Origin: Rhodobacteraceae bacterium (ex Bugula neritina AB1)
GTDB taxonomy: Bacteria > Pseudomonadota > Alphaproteobacteria > Rhodobacterales > Rhodobacteraceae
Assembly: GCA_001730095.1 (NCBI GenBank)
Contig: MDLF01000085.1
Location: forward strand, 180,053-244,052
DNA length: 64,000 bases
Direction: 5' to 3'
The notes beneath the pieces were generated by a model that was given only the letters and a program-made list of their open reading frames with translations, had not been told where the DNA came from and ran no database searches. The translations under genes and the position numbers were made by a program. Below are positions 1-8,429 of this stretch, piece by piece. Position 1 is the stretch's first letter, and each line of letters starts with the position of its first letter.

Positions 1-173
1 GGCAGGATTTCATTGGCATCGGCCACACGCACGCCTTCCGGCACGCCCTTGACCTCGTCATAGGTGAACAGGACCACTTCATGCCCGTTGTCCAGAAATG
101 ATTTCAGACAAAGCTGTTCCAACCAGCTGAGTTCAGCGCCGACCCATAGTGACGCAATGGCCGGAAGTGCCAT
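1..173 (-). CDS. Glycosyltransferase-like protein, N-terminal fragment (cut by window edge)
   Basis: Only the first 57 codons are inside the window; the rest lies to the left. Translation from the ATG at 171-173 gives MALPAIASLWVGAELSWLEQ and continues with a stretch containing SFLDNGHEVVLFTYDEV. This opening, a short beta strand then a helix with WLEQLC, then a hydrophobic strand ending in FTYDEV, resembles the start of DXD-type sugar transferases (the capsular/GT32-like group). The DXD motif itself would lie outside the window. The next gene on the same strand is another glycosyltransferase, which fits a surface-polysaccharide locus. The family call is inference from a short segment. Confidence 0.55.
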   Translation of the reverse strand, partial: MALPAIASLWVGAELSWLEQLCLKSFLDNGHEVVLFTYDEVKGVPEGVRVADANEIL

Positions 174-284
174 GGTACCTGCCCCTTGTTAGACTTGTTA
201 CTTTTACCGCTCAAATGCGTTATTTTGTTGTCGTAATCTAGCCTTAGGCCCAAGGGACTGTCAAATTTCGCGGGCCCAGAAATA

Positions 285-2558
285 CTAATGTGTGGTTTCT
301 CCGCGCTCCACCGTGAACCAGAAATCACTCCCCGGCGCCTGTTCGGCAATTTCATCCGGAATCACGCCCGGACCGCTGAGGAAAACATTGGCCCCGAAAT
401 GGGCGTGCATCCGGGACAGTTTGCACAGCTTGCTGCTGGTCAATTCACGGAACAAGTCGATCATGTCGCTGCGGGTCTTCAGTTCTTCGATCTTCTCGCG
501 GTGCTTGCGGCAGGCGTAATCATGCGCGGCGGCGATGTCCGGGTCCGCCAGGAGCCGCGCCATCTCTGCTTCCAGCGCCGGGATCATCCGCTGGATTGAG
601 CGTTCCTCCTCGGCGTTGTTGTTCATCCGGAACCAGTAGGACAGGCCCTGATCGCGGTCCACATGGTTCACCCGGCCCCGGTCGCGTTTGACCAGAAAGC
701 TTTCCGCACTGCGCACGGCGTAATGGTTGAGCTGCACCAGATCATAACCGTAGGTGCTCATCGATGACCGCCAGCCATTGCGGAACATCTCGCGCGGCAT
801 ATCCCGGCCAGAGCCGTTGACCCAGCGGATATCCTCCCACAGCTGCGGTTTCAGACCTTTGGGCCGGTGCACACCCAGCTTCTTGAAAATGCCGGTGTTG
901 CGGAACAGGGTTTTGAAGCCCCAGGCCTGATGCGGCTTGCGCGTGACCTCTTGCGCACAGCGGGTGAATTCCTGCGTGATCAGACCGCCGGTGAAATCGC
1001 GCACGTCATTGTTGCCGAACAGCCGCCAGGTCATCGAGATCATGTTGGCCTCACCCACCGCTTCGAACAGATCGGACAGATGTCCGCCACCGCATTTGAT
1101 GTTGATGAACTCATCCACATCCATGCAGATCAGCCAGTCGGCCCCGGTGATGACAGGTTCGTCCTCCGCCGCTTGCAGCGCTGCGTGCTGCGGCTTCAGG
1201 TCGGTGCTGCGAAAGGGGTTTTCACGGTGCTGCACCAGCCCCTTTTCCTGCAGCAGCTGCAGCATGGTATCGGTGCCGTCGGTGCAATCGTTGGTGTAGA
1301 CCAGAAAATCATCGACCCCGATCATCCGGTGATAGGCCAGCCATTCCAGAATGAAGGGGCCTTCGTTCTTCATCGTGGTGACGATGGCGGTTTTGGGCGT
1401 GCCGCCGGGGCGCTTGACCGCCTGTTCATCGGGGATGCGCACTGGCCTGGCGCCGAAGTAACCGGTGGCCAGATCCAGCAGTTCCGGGGTCTCCACCAGG
1501 CTGGTCTTCGGGACAATTTTGGAAACCGTATCCGCAGGATGGCGCAGCGCCATGCAGCGGTAGAACCGGGGCATCTCCTCTGGGGCAGGGTCTGCGCCCA
1601 CCACCCGGATCAGCCGCCAGATGCAGCGCTCTCCCGCCTGGGCGGGCGCCAGGCACCAGCGAAAACGGAACCCGGAGGCATCAAACTGTGTGCAGATATG
1701 ATCCGCAAAGGCAGGCGCATCTCCCTGGCGCACCCGCCAAGGGTAGGCCTGCACCCCGCCCAGCCGCAGACAGCCCGACGGCGCGGCCACCGCCCGGTCA
1801 AACACATTCGACCCGCTGTCCGGCGCCAGCAGGTCGAACAGATCGATATTGGCCACCGCCCGGGCGCGGGACAGGAAACGCGCGCGCAGGATCTCGTAGA
1901 TCAGGAACTCTCCCAGCGGCGCCTGCCACGGATCCGCCGACGGTATGTCCATCCGGTCTTTTCCCGGCGCGCCCGGCACGTTGAAAGGATGCGCCTCCGG
2001 CGGCAGACCCGGCTTGCCCAGGGGCAGTTTGGAATGAACGGTTACAACCCGCTCCAGCCCCGGAATGGCACTGGCAAGCTCCTGCAGCTCAGCGGCAAAG
2101 CAGCGGCTGTCCTGCGGTTTCGCCTGATCCAGAATGACGGCGCCCTGCAGGCCATGCTGCGAGACATGGTACCGCAGCCATTGCGCCGCTGTCTCTGCGG
2201 TTTCTCCATTGCGGACGGCCATCAGAACATTCAGCCCAGCGAACAATCCGGTCTCTTCCGGGTGCAGCGGGACATGATGCCGGGCGTCGCCGACCGTGAC
2301 GACCAGAGGGCTGCCGGAGCCGCCAAGCGGGATATCCAGCACCGGCGCGCCGCCAAAGTTATGCAGAACCGCATCGGGCCGCGGGCTCATCGCAGCGGCA
2401 GTGTCGCCCGGCGTTCCCGATCTGAAAAACAATCTGGCGAAGCGGCCTGACGGGCCATCCATCTCCACCGCATCCAGCAAGTCCGCCCCGGCGAACTCCG
2501 CAGCGCCGAGTTCACGCTCAAGGATCTTGCCGCCGTTTCCGGCATCATGACTGGACAT
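285..2558 (-). CDS. Family 2-type glycosyltransferase, long two-part protein
   Basis: 757 residues. The C-terminal half (about 388-520) is a GT2-like domain of the Glyco_tranf_2_4 type: AIVTTMKNEGPFILEWLAYH starts the nucleotide-sugar binding fold, TNDCTDGTD follows, and DVDEF at 480-484 is the metal/sugar-nucleotide DXD motif. The first 380 residues are a separate region of unclear function. No signal peptide or membrane segment is visible, so it probably works in the cytoplasm on a surface glycan or protein acceptor. The ATG at 2556-2558 begins MSSHDAGNGG; the TAG stop is at 285-287. It lies 111 bp upstream, on the same strand, of the partial transferase at the window edge. The acceptor cannot be read from the sequence. 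Confidence 0.8.
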   Translation of the reverse strand: MSSHDAGNGGKILERELGAAEFAGADLLDAVEMDGPSGRFARLFFRSGTPGDTAAAMSPRPDAVLHNFGGAPVLDIPLGGSGSPLVVTVGDARHHVPLHPEETGLFAGLNVLMAVRNGETAETAAQWLRYHVSQHGLQGAVILDQAKPQDSRCFAAELQELASAIPGLERVVTVHSKLPLGKPGLPPEAHPFNVPGAPGKDRMDIPSADPWQAPLGEFLIYEILRARFLSRARAVANIDLFDLLAPDSGSNVFDRAVAAPSGCLRLGGVQAYPWRVRQGDAPAFADHICTQFDASGFRFRWCLAPAQAGERCIWRLIRVVGADPAPEEMPRFYRCMALRHPADTVSKIVPKTSLVETPELLDLATGYFGARPVRIPDEQAVKRPGGTPKTAIVTTMKNEGPFILEWLAYHRMIGVDDFLVYTNDCTDGTDTMLQLLQEKGLVQHRENPFRSTDLKPQHAALQAAEDEPVITGADWLICMDVDEFINIKCGGGHLSDLFEAVGEANMISMTWRLFGNNDVRDFTGGLITQEFTRCAQEVTRKPHQAWGFKTLFRNTGIFKKLGVHRPKGLKPQLWEDIRWVNGSGRDMPREMFRNGWRSSMSTYGYDLVQLNHYAVRSAESFLVKRDRGRVNHVDRDQGLSYWFRMNNNAEEERSIQRMIPALEAEMARLLADPDIAAAHDYACRKHREKIEELKTRSDMIDLFRELTSSKLCKLSRMHAHFGANVFLSGPGVIPDEIAEQAPGSDFWFTVERGETTH

Positions 2559-2951
2559 ACTGCTGCATCACGCTGTGAATTGCCTCTTCGCCCCTGGCAC
2601 TCAGCCATGGGCCGCTTCCTTATAGCCGGCAGGCAGAAATGCCGGAACCGGCAAACGCAGCCCTGCCATGTGAAAGACCGGCGCAGCTGATATTAGAGCA
2701 ACAGACGGCCGGACATGTGGTGATCAGGCGTCAGATGAAAAAGATGCGGCCTCGGCAGATGGCTGCACTGGGGCCCTGGGGCGCGTTCTTTGTTCTTTTT
2801 TCAAGCGGGACGACAACTGGAAAAACCGACTGTTCGCTACCTGCTGGCAGCCCGGAGCGGCAGCGGTGATATTCTGCGCAAAAAAGGCGATTTTCGGCTT
2901 CACATCGCATCAGGGCTGGTCTATACGCCGCTACACCAAGCCTAAGACAGT
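2559..2951. other. Intergenic region between glycosyltransferase and tRNA-Leu
   Basis: 393 bp with no convincing gene. It holds the 5' side of the minus-strand glycosyltransferase and the promoter of the plus-strand tRNA gene. A run rich in A and T at about 2790-2830 stands out from the GC-rich surroundings but forms no clear hairpin. Confidence 0.6.
2899..2927 (+). promoter_or_regulatory. Likely sigma-70 promoter for tRNA-Leu
   Basis: TTCACA at 2899-2904 and TATACG at 2922-2927 are separated by 17 bases. This is the spacing of a housekeeping promoter, and the tRNA starts 24 bases after the -10 box. Matches are four to five of six in each box, so this is a reasonable but unproven call. Confidence 0.4.
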
Positions 2952-3038
2952 GCGGTGGTGGCGGAATTGGTAGACGCGCAGCGTTGAGGTCGCTGTTCCT
3001 TAACCGGAGTGGAAGTTCGAGTCTTCTCGACCGCACCA
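2952..3038 (+). tRNA. tRNA-Leu (anticodon GAG)
   Basis: 87 bases including an encoded CCA end at 3036-3038. The anticodon stem CAGCG/CGCTG encloses the loop TTGAGGT, giving anticodon GAG (leucine CUC/CUU). The D-loop has the expected GG, the T-loop is TTCGAGT closed by GGAAG/CTTCT, and a long variable arm (TCC/GGA) marks a class II tRNA. The acceptor stem GCGGTGG/CGACCGC pairs at every position except the sixth, where G faces G. Confidence 0.95.
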
Positions 3039-3072
3039 AAACAGACTTCTAGTCTTGATTTTCCCATCAAAG

Positions 3073-3097
3073 ATTTAAACAGCAAAGCTGTTTAAAT
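3073..3097. repeat. Perfect 11-bp hairpin downstream of tRNA-Leu
   Basis: ATTTAAACAGC and GCTGTTTAAAT are exact inverted repeats around an AAA loop, 35 bases after the tRNA. The AT-rich stem is unusual in this GC-rich genome. There is no T-run after it, so it is not a standard intrinsic terminator. It may act as a 3' processing or stop signal for the tRNA transcript. The rest of 3039-3335 shows nothing recognisable. Confidence 0.5.
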
Positions 3098-3335
3098 GGT
3101 TCCAGTGACTTCGAAATAGCCCTGCCCCCGCCTGCAAAAACCTGTTTGAAGACAGCGCAGCGCGGGACTGACAACAGGTCGGCTCAGACACCGGTTTGCA
3201 TCATCGCAACGTTTGGCAAAGGATCAGCACCGCGAGGATCTCGGAGAGATCGGACCATTCTGCGCATAAACGGCCAGAAAGAAGGGCCGGCAACGCGGCC
3301 AGCCCTTGTACTTGCGCAAAATACGGGTCCGCCCC

Positions 3336-4943
3336 CTATTCAGTGGTGAACGATGGCAATGCCGCCGCCCCGGACGCCTGCACAGGCTGCACGCGGCCGC
3401 CAGCCAATTCGGTCGAGGCCGCCTTGATCAGCCCGGCGCGGTCTGGCTGGCCTGGGGCGAACACAGGCTCAGCGCCGCTTTCAAGCGCGGAGACTGCCAG
3501 ACTGTACCACTCCTGCGCCAGCATCACCGCATTCGAAGCGCCAAAGCCCAACGCCAGATGATGGCCGATCAGCTCTGCATAGGGTCTTTGACCGGTGCCG
3601 GTCAGAATCAGCGCCGCGCCCAGCGCCACATCCATGTCGTCGCGCCGGTAACCGGAGAACAGGCAAATCCCCGCGGTATTGGAAAGCTGCTCCAGCGACA
3701 TGCCGGACTGCAGAACAAATTTCTGCACATCCCCCATCACCTCGCCGCTGCCAGACGTGCCGAGCTTGGCCAGATAAGGCTTCAGCGCAGGGCCGAAGGC
3801 GTCGCACTGGCTGTCGATCTGCGCCTGCGAGGCACTGGCGACCTTGGCCGCCCGGGCTTCGCCTGCGTTGATGGCATAGGTCCGGGCCAGACAGAACTGC
3901 TCACCCAGCGCCAGTTCCGGGTCGGTCATGCTGCTGGCAGTCATGAAGCCGCCGTTGGAACTGGTCAGCAGGCTCACCTTGCTGCAGTAGCTGGTCAGCG
4001 AGGCGCTTTGCTGCGGCTGTTCGAACAGGGTGATGCCGCCGAGGGCTGCACTTTCCTGCCCTGCAAAGGCTGTCACCGTGCTGCGGTTCTGCGCGGCCTG
4101 TACAGGCGCGTCAGAGCCGGTGTCCGTCATCCGGCACGTGCCCTGATGGCAAGCAAAGCTGGCCGGTGTCACGCCGCGGGCCAGGAAATCGTTGCGCTGA
4201 TACCCCTGCGGCGTCGAGGCAAAGACCATCACCGAACAATTGGAGGCGCCGCACCAGAAGGAACTGCCGGAGACAGAGGAATCCAGCACATAGTCGTTGC
4301 GGCCGTCCCCGTTCAGATCAGCAAGCTGCATGAAACCGGCGCGCTGCAGCAGCTGTTCGCCAGTGGGTTCAGAGCTGGCTGCGATTTCATCCACGGCTTG
4401 GCTCACCTCTGGCGGAAGCCCGCCATACCCGCCCCCGGCATAGCCGCCGCCTGCAGTGCGCAGGCCTGCGGCCTCATCCCGCCAGCTGTGCAGCACGCCG
4501 CGCACGCCCTGCGGCCCCTGCATCGCCTTGATGACTTGCGGGCCGCCGACCTGGGCCCGGTTGTAGGAACTGACCAGGAAATTGCGTTCATAAGGTGCCA
4601 GATGGCCGGTGGCCGGATAGCCCATATGGGCCTGGTACTGGGTAACGGCGGCACGGGACCGGCGCCCCAGCACCCCGTCCGGCGAGCCGGCATTGAATCC
4701 AAAGTAGTTCAGCGCCACCTGGGTTTCGCGGTTTTGAGCCCGGGTTGCGGAATAGGCCGGCGCACGCCGGTAGGTGGTGGCGGCCCGGCGCCTTTGTTTG
4801 TTCTTGTGGACTTCGTTTACTATGACGCCGCCGATCACGGCGCCGGCAATGGCGGCCCCCAGATCGTCCGCAACAGCGGGACTGGTGGCTGATGTTGCCA
4901 GAAATACGGCTGTCAGGGCCGGCTTGAACGGCTTGAGAAACAT
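3336..4943 (-). CDS. Secreted protein with peptidoglycan-binding-like domain
   Basis: 535 residues. An N-terminal Sec signal peptide (MFLKPFKPALTAVFLATSAT, cleavage probably after AVA near residue 25) is followed by a glycine-rich hydrophobic stretch and basic KNKQRRR. A PG_binding_1-like unit follows at about 70-120 (NRETQVALNYFGFNAGSPDG then LGRRSRAAVTQYQ). A segment with DLNGDGRNDYVLD resembles an FG-GAP/calcium-loop sequence. Several paired cysteines in the middle (FWCGASNC, FACHQGTC) suggest disulfides in the periplasm. The ATG at 4941-4943 is the only sensible start because it precedes the signal peptide. The function is unknown; a role at the cell wall is inferred from the binding domain. 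Confidence 0.75.
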   Translation of the reverse strand: MFLKPFKPALTAVFLATSATSPAVADDLGAAIAGAVIGGVIVNEVHKNKQRRRAATTYRRAPAYSATRAQNRETQVALNYFGFNAGSPDGVLGRRSRAAVTQYQAHMGYPATGHLAPYERNFLVSSYNRAQVGGPQVIKAMQGPQGVRGVLHSWRDEAAGLRTAGGGYAGGGYGGLPPEVSQAVDEIAASSEPTGEQLLQRAGFMQLADLNGDGRNDYVLDSSVSGSSFWCGASNCSVMVFASTPQGYQRNDFLARGVTPASFACHQGTCRMTDTGSDAPVQAAQNRSTVTAFAGQESAALGGITLFEQPQQSASLTSYCSKVSLLTSSNGGFMTASSMTDPELALGEQFCLARTYAINAGEARAAKVASASQAQIDSQCDAFGPALKPYLAKLGTSGSGEVMGDVQKFVLQSGMSLEQLSNTAGICLFSGYRRDDMDVALGAALILTGTGQRPYAELIGHHLALGFGASNAVMLAQEWYSLAVSALESGAEPVFAPGQPDRAGLIKAASTELAGGRVQPVQASGAAALPSFTTE

Positions 4944-5057
4944 GATACGCGCCCCCTATGGATACTTGCTACGGAATCAGGATACTCCAGAGGCGGCGCA
5001 GGCACCTAGGAGTTTTCCGGTAAAGTTCGCCCGCCCGATCCGAAGCACTGGGAAAAG

Positions 5058-5720
5058 ATGGCAGTCGGCATGGTTGAGTGGATCACATCGGACAGTTTAG
5101 TCGAGTATGATCAAGCTGTTGCCTTCATGGAGGACCGGGCGGCTGCGATCGCCGCGGGATCGGCGGAAGAATGCATCTGGTTGGTTGAACATCCACCGCT
5201 GTACACGGCGGGCACCTCTGCAAGGCAGGAAGATCTGACCGATCCGCAGCGTTTCCCGGTCTACCAGAGCAAGCGCGGCGGCCAGTACACCTATCACGGG
5301 CCGGGCCAGCGCGTGGTTTATGTCATGCTGGATGTGGGCAAACGCGGCCATGACGTGCGCCGCTTTGTGCAGCAGCTGGAAACCTGGGTGATCGCGGCGC
5401 TGGATGCGTTCAACATCAAAGGGCATATCCGCGAAGGCCGGGTCGGGGTCTGGGTCGAGCGGCCGGAAAAACCGCGAACCATCTCTGGCGGCATGGCAGA
5501 GGACAAGATCGCTGCCATCGGCATCCGTCTGCGCAAGTGGGTCAGCTACCACGGCATCTCCATCAACGTGGAGCCGGAACTGGAGCATTTTTCCGGCATC
5601 GTGCCATGTGGGATCACCGAATACGGCGTGACCAGCCTGGTCGATCTGGGTCTGCCTGTGAGCATGGCGGATGTGGATGTCGCTCTGAAACGCAGCTTTG
5701 CCCCGATCTTCGAGGCATAG
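5058..5720 (+). CDS. lipB: Octanoyl-[acyl carrier protein]:protein N-octanoyltransferase
   Basis: 220 residues, the usual length for LipB. It moves the octanoyl group from acyl carrier protein to lipoyl domains of 2-oxoacid dehydrogenases and the glycine cleavage H protein, the first step of lipoate synthesis in the cytoplasm. Signature stretches are present: [16 protein letters not shown] at about 73-88, catalytic Lys150 in [13 protein letters not shown], and catalytic Cys184 in [10 protein letters not shown]. The ATG at 5058 begins MAVGMVEW; a second in-frame ATG at 5070 is possible. It diverges from the secreted protein on its left and converges on the degenerate LuxR/hydrolase gene on its right, with only 2 bases between the two stops. 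Confidence 0.95.
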   Translation: MAVGMVEWITSDSLVEYDQAVAFMEDRAAAIAAGSAEECIWLVEHPPLYTAGTSARQEDLTDPQRFPVYQSKRGGQYTYHGPGQRVVYVMLDVGKRGHDVRRFVQQLETWVIAALDAFNIKGHIREGRVGVWVERPEKPRTISGGMAEDKIAAIGIRLRKWVSYHGISINVEPELEHFSGIVPCGITEYGVTSLVDLGLPVSMADVDVALKRSFAPIFEA

Positions 5721-5722
5721 AC

Positions 5723-7399
5723 TCAGCCTTCCAAAGTAGCGGTAAGATCCTGCAGCGCGGTCAGCACCAGCTCTGGAAACGTATAAAACAACAGGGCACC
5801 GGACTCCTGGCTGACACAGAGCCGCGCCTCTGGCAAACCGCCCAGCATGTCACGGACAGTGGCGAGCGGTGCGACGTGGTCGTCACCGCCATGCACGAAC
5901 ACGGACTGTGTTGCCCGGCCTGGCGCAGCCAGCTGCGCGCCCTGACGCAGCATCTTAATATCTGCCAAGAACCCGGCACCGCCCTGCTCACGGAACAGCA
6001 GCTGGCTTTGCTGCAGCAGCGGAAGCAGGTCCAGCTGCCACAGCGCCGCCTGCTCTCTACTGCCGCGGCGCAGCTGTATCCGAAGCAGCGTCTCGTGCCC
6101 GTACCAGCGCAGCGCCGCCGACCAGCACTTCATCAGCGCAGGCAGCATCCAATTGGCCCGTGCCGCCCCCAGGGCCATCAGCCAGGCGTAACCGCTGACG
6201 CTGGAAAGCCGCCGCGCTGAATTGATGGAGCAATTTGAAGCCACCGCCACCAGGCCCGCAATCCTGCTGTGCAGCTGCCTGGCGGCCAGAAAGCCGTATA
6301 GAGCGCCGCCGCGATGGCTGAGCAGCACCGGCCGCTGTAGGTTCTTATATGCCATCAGCGCCTCCAGCTGCCTGACAAAGGCCGCAGCCGGATCCTCACC
6401 CCGCCTCAGCGGCACAGAGCCGCCGTAGCCGCGGCGCATTGGCACATACACCCTGAACCCAAGCTGGCGCAGCTGTGGCTGCAACCGCTGCAGCGGCGCA
6501 ATCCCATCCAGCATGCCGTGCAGAAAGATCACAGGCTGGCCGGTTTCCGCACCCAGCCTGAAATATTGCGAACGCTGCCCAGAGCTGTCCTCAAAGGTGC
6601 CGGATGGTGGCAGCTGCGTACCGCGAGCAATCGCCAGATCCCGGCTGTGTTCATTCATCAGGAATGCTGCCAGCCGGATCAGCTCTGCCGGACCCGGCGC
6701 GCCGGCCCGTTCAGCAGCTTGTTCCAGAGCGTTGCCAATTTTGCCACTGGCGCCGCCCGCGGCTTCCCGCAACGGTTCAAAATCCGCCTCCTGCAGGCTC
6801 AGCGCTTCTGCAACCGGTGCCACGGCCTCAGGCGTCCAGCCCGTGTCCAGCCGCTCCGCCATGATCGCAACCGCGCCGCTGCCGTCAAAGCGGACCGGAC
6901 GGCACAAAAACTGCTCCCCTGTGCCGCATCCGGCCAGCAAAAGCACATCCCGCCCGGAATAGTCGTCGCGGCGCACATCCTCCAGATAGTTGTGCCAGCA
7001 CTCTGTCGCTGCCTGCGTCAGCCCCATCGCCTTTGGCAGGGACACGCCTCCGGTCAGCTGCCGTGCCGCCCGCTGCGAGGCATTCAGAACCCCGCCGCCC
7101 TCGCGGACATCTGCAAGCAGCCAGAAACGGGTGCAATTGCCGGAATAGGCGCCCGGATGCGGACGTCCGGACCGTTGCCATTGCAGCTCCTGAATCTGGG
7201 CAGCCCGAGCAAAATGCGCCTTCAGCATCGGCGCAGGCCTACGTTGCCCCTGCTGGCGCCGCACAGGCGCCGCTGCGGCCGCACTGTCCTGCGGGCCGAC
7301 TGTGAACCGGTCGAATTGTTCCGGCCGGATCACCGTTTCATAAATTGCCGCCACGACCTGGCCCAGGGACAAGGTCTGCATTTGGCTCAAGAGAGTCAC
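5723..7399 (-). CDS. Degenerate LuxR-type regulator fused to an inactive alpha/beta-hydrolase domain
   Basis: 558 residues. The N-terminus (QVVAAIYETVIRPEQF) and a PAS-like stretch near 92-125 resemble the sensor part of Rhodobacterales LuxR regulators. Residues about 200-245 (LSLQEADFEPLREAAGG, then RAGAPGPAELIRLAAFL) look like a LuxR helix-turn-helix that has lost its recognition-helix segment. Residues 288-555 are an alpha/beta-hydrolase fold: IFLHGMLDG at 291-299 is the oxyanion strand and HGGDDHVAP at 503-511 keeps the acid. The nucleophile elbow reads SHRGG (361-365) with no serine at its centre, and the histidine position reads GALLFY (534-539). The GTG at 7397-7399 is preferred because GGAGG sits 7 bases upstream. 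DNA binding and hydrolysis both look lost; ligand sensing is possible. Confidence 0.7.
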   Translation of the reverse strand: MTLLSQMQTLSLGQVVAAIYETVIRPEQFDRFTVGPQDSAAAAAPVRRQQGQRRPAPMLKAHFARAAQIQELQWQRSGRPHPGAYSGNCTRFWLLADVREGGGVLNASQRAARQLTGGVSLPKAMGLTQAATECWHNYLEDVRRDDYSGRDVLLLAGCGTGEQFLCRPVRFDGSGAVAIMAERLDTGWTPEAVAPVAEALSLQEADFEPLREAAGGASGKIGNALEQAAERAGAPGPAELIRLAAFLMNEHSRDLAIARGTQLPPSGTFEDSSGQRSQYFRLGAETGQPVIFLHGMLDGIAPLQRLQPQLRQLGFRVYVPMRRGYGGSVPLRRGEDPAAAFVRQLEALMAYKNLQRPVLLSHRGGALYGFLAARQLHSRIAGLVAVASNCSINSARRLSSVSGYAWLMALGAARANWMLPALMKCWSAALRWYGHETLLRIQLRRGSREQAALWQLDLLPLLQQSQLLFREQGGAGFLADIKMLRQGAQLAAPGRATQSVFVHGGDDHVAPLATVRDMLGGLPEARLCVSQESGALLFYTFPELVLTALQDLTATLEG

Positions 7400-7769
7400 C
7401 CCTGCCCCTCCAATACTGATCTTTCATCAAAGAGACCCGCGCCCGGCAAACAAGCAGAATGCACATAGACGGTTGCAGACCTTCTGGCCCGCATGTTTCA
7501 GGCAGCCTGCCTGGAAACTGAAAAAACACGGCCGATGCCACCCTGTTTCCGGGCGGTCATTTCATGCCAGGTCACCCCAATTCTTGAGGCCCCGAAGGCT
7601 TGAGCGCGGGCACCCTCTTTAACGCACAACTAATTTGCGAAACAGCTATGATTAAATTCAACTAAGATTCAACACTTATTTCAAATGCACAAATTCGTAT
7701 TTAAAGCACTGCAGCTTTCCGCCACAGTACTTTCGCTTTTGTCAAAACGCCCTGAGCATCAAAAGACGA
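7400..7769. other. Intergenic region upstream of the LuxR/hydrolase-like gene
   Basis: 370 bp without a supported gene. The part nearest the minus-strand GTG start holds its ribosome binding site (GGAGG on the minus strand at about 7407-7412). The stretch 7615-7740 is distinctly AT-rich against the surrounding sequence and is the likely promoter region. I found no clear operator or terminator. Confidence 0.5.
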
Positions 7770-8195
7770 TCAGATTGCGTCCAGCGCCGCACGTATCTTA
7801 TCCGCTTGGGCCTGGATCAGCGCCATGTCGCCCATCTTGCCCGGCGGGCGCAATTGGTCGCCCTCGCGGCGGGGCAGCACATGCATGTGCAGATGGAACA
7901 CTTCCTGTCCGCCGGCGGCCTCATTGAACTGCTGCACGGTCACCCCGTCCGCGCCAAAGGCCCTGATCACCGCATGCGACAGTTTCTGCACGGTCTGCAT
8001 CACCGCAGCCATCTGCGCCGGGCTGGCATCCAGCAGGTTGCGGCAGGGTGTTTTCGGAATCACCAGCAAATGCCCGTCGGCGCGCGGCATGATATCCATG
8101 AAGGCCAGCGTCTCCTCATCCTCATAGACCCGTGTGGAAGGAATCTCACCGCGCAGAAGCTTGGCAAAAATATTGTCGGGATCATATGCAGACAT
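7770..8195 (-). CDS. HIT family nucleotide hydrolase/transferase
   Basis: 141 residues, the normal size for a HIT-domain protein. Such proteins split the alpha phosphate of nucleotide conjugates such as AMP-lysine or diadenosine compounds. The histidine triad is HLHMH at 101-105 of the protein starting MSAYDPDNIF, and the fold's IFAKLLRGEIPS and MPRADGHLLVIPK stretches are present. The ATG at 8193-8195 is chosen over an upstream frame extension because GGAGG precedes it and homologues begin with DPDNIFAK-like sequence. It diverges from ctaD, sharing the upstream region that contains the FNR box. The substrate is not predictable from sequence. Confidence 0.9.
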   Translation of the reverse strand: MSAYDPDNIFAKLLRGEIPSTRVYEDEETLAFMDIMPRADGHLLVIPKTPCRNLLDASPAQMAAVMQTVQKLSHAVIRAFGADGVTVQQFNEAAGGQEVFHLHMHVLPRREGDQLRPPGKMGDMALIQAQADKIRAALDAI

Positions 8196-8308
8196 GCGTC
8201 CGGCCTCCTTGGTTCTGGATGTTCCGGTTTTGCGCCCGCCCCGCGGCCAGGTCAAGCCGCCAGCGGCAGGCAATTCCCGCGGCATTCAAGCCCCTGCGTC
8301 AATAAATC

Positions 8309-8322
8309 TTGATCCAGATCAA
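8309..8322. promoter_or_regulatory. Perfect FNR/FnrL-type box upstream of ctaD
   Basis: TTGATCCAGATCAA matches the FNR consensus TTGAT-N4-ATCAA at all ten defined positions. Its centre is about 114 bases before the ctaD start codon and about 120 bases before the divergent HIT gene. The sequence match is direct; control by the oxygen-sensing regulator FnrL is inferred from the known consensus. Confidence 0.75.
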
Positions 8323-8429
8323 ACTCCGCCATTGAAGGCCCCGGCGGGCCGCTCTAATACTCCGAAGGAATCCAGGCCACCCGGAGTCCGTCTCCGGGGG
8401 CCTTTCGTTATGCAGCAGGAGGCACCTAA

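Noticed and set aside
867..2450. Long plus-strand open frame (527 codons) opposite the glycosyltransferase
   Set aside because: The minus-strand frame has clear GT2 motifs, while the plus-strand translation is rich in Arg, His and Gln with no domain. It is a mirror of GC-rich codon use.
3306..4892. 528-codon plus-strand open frame opposite the secreted peptidoglycan-binding protein
   Set aside because: It starts without a ribosome site, and the minus frame has a signal peptide and domain.
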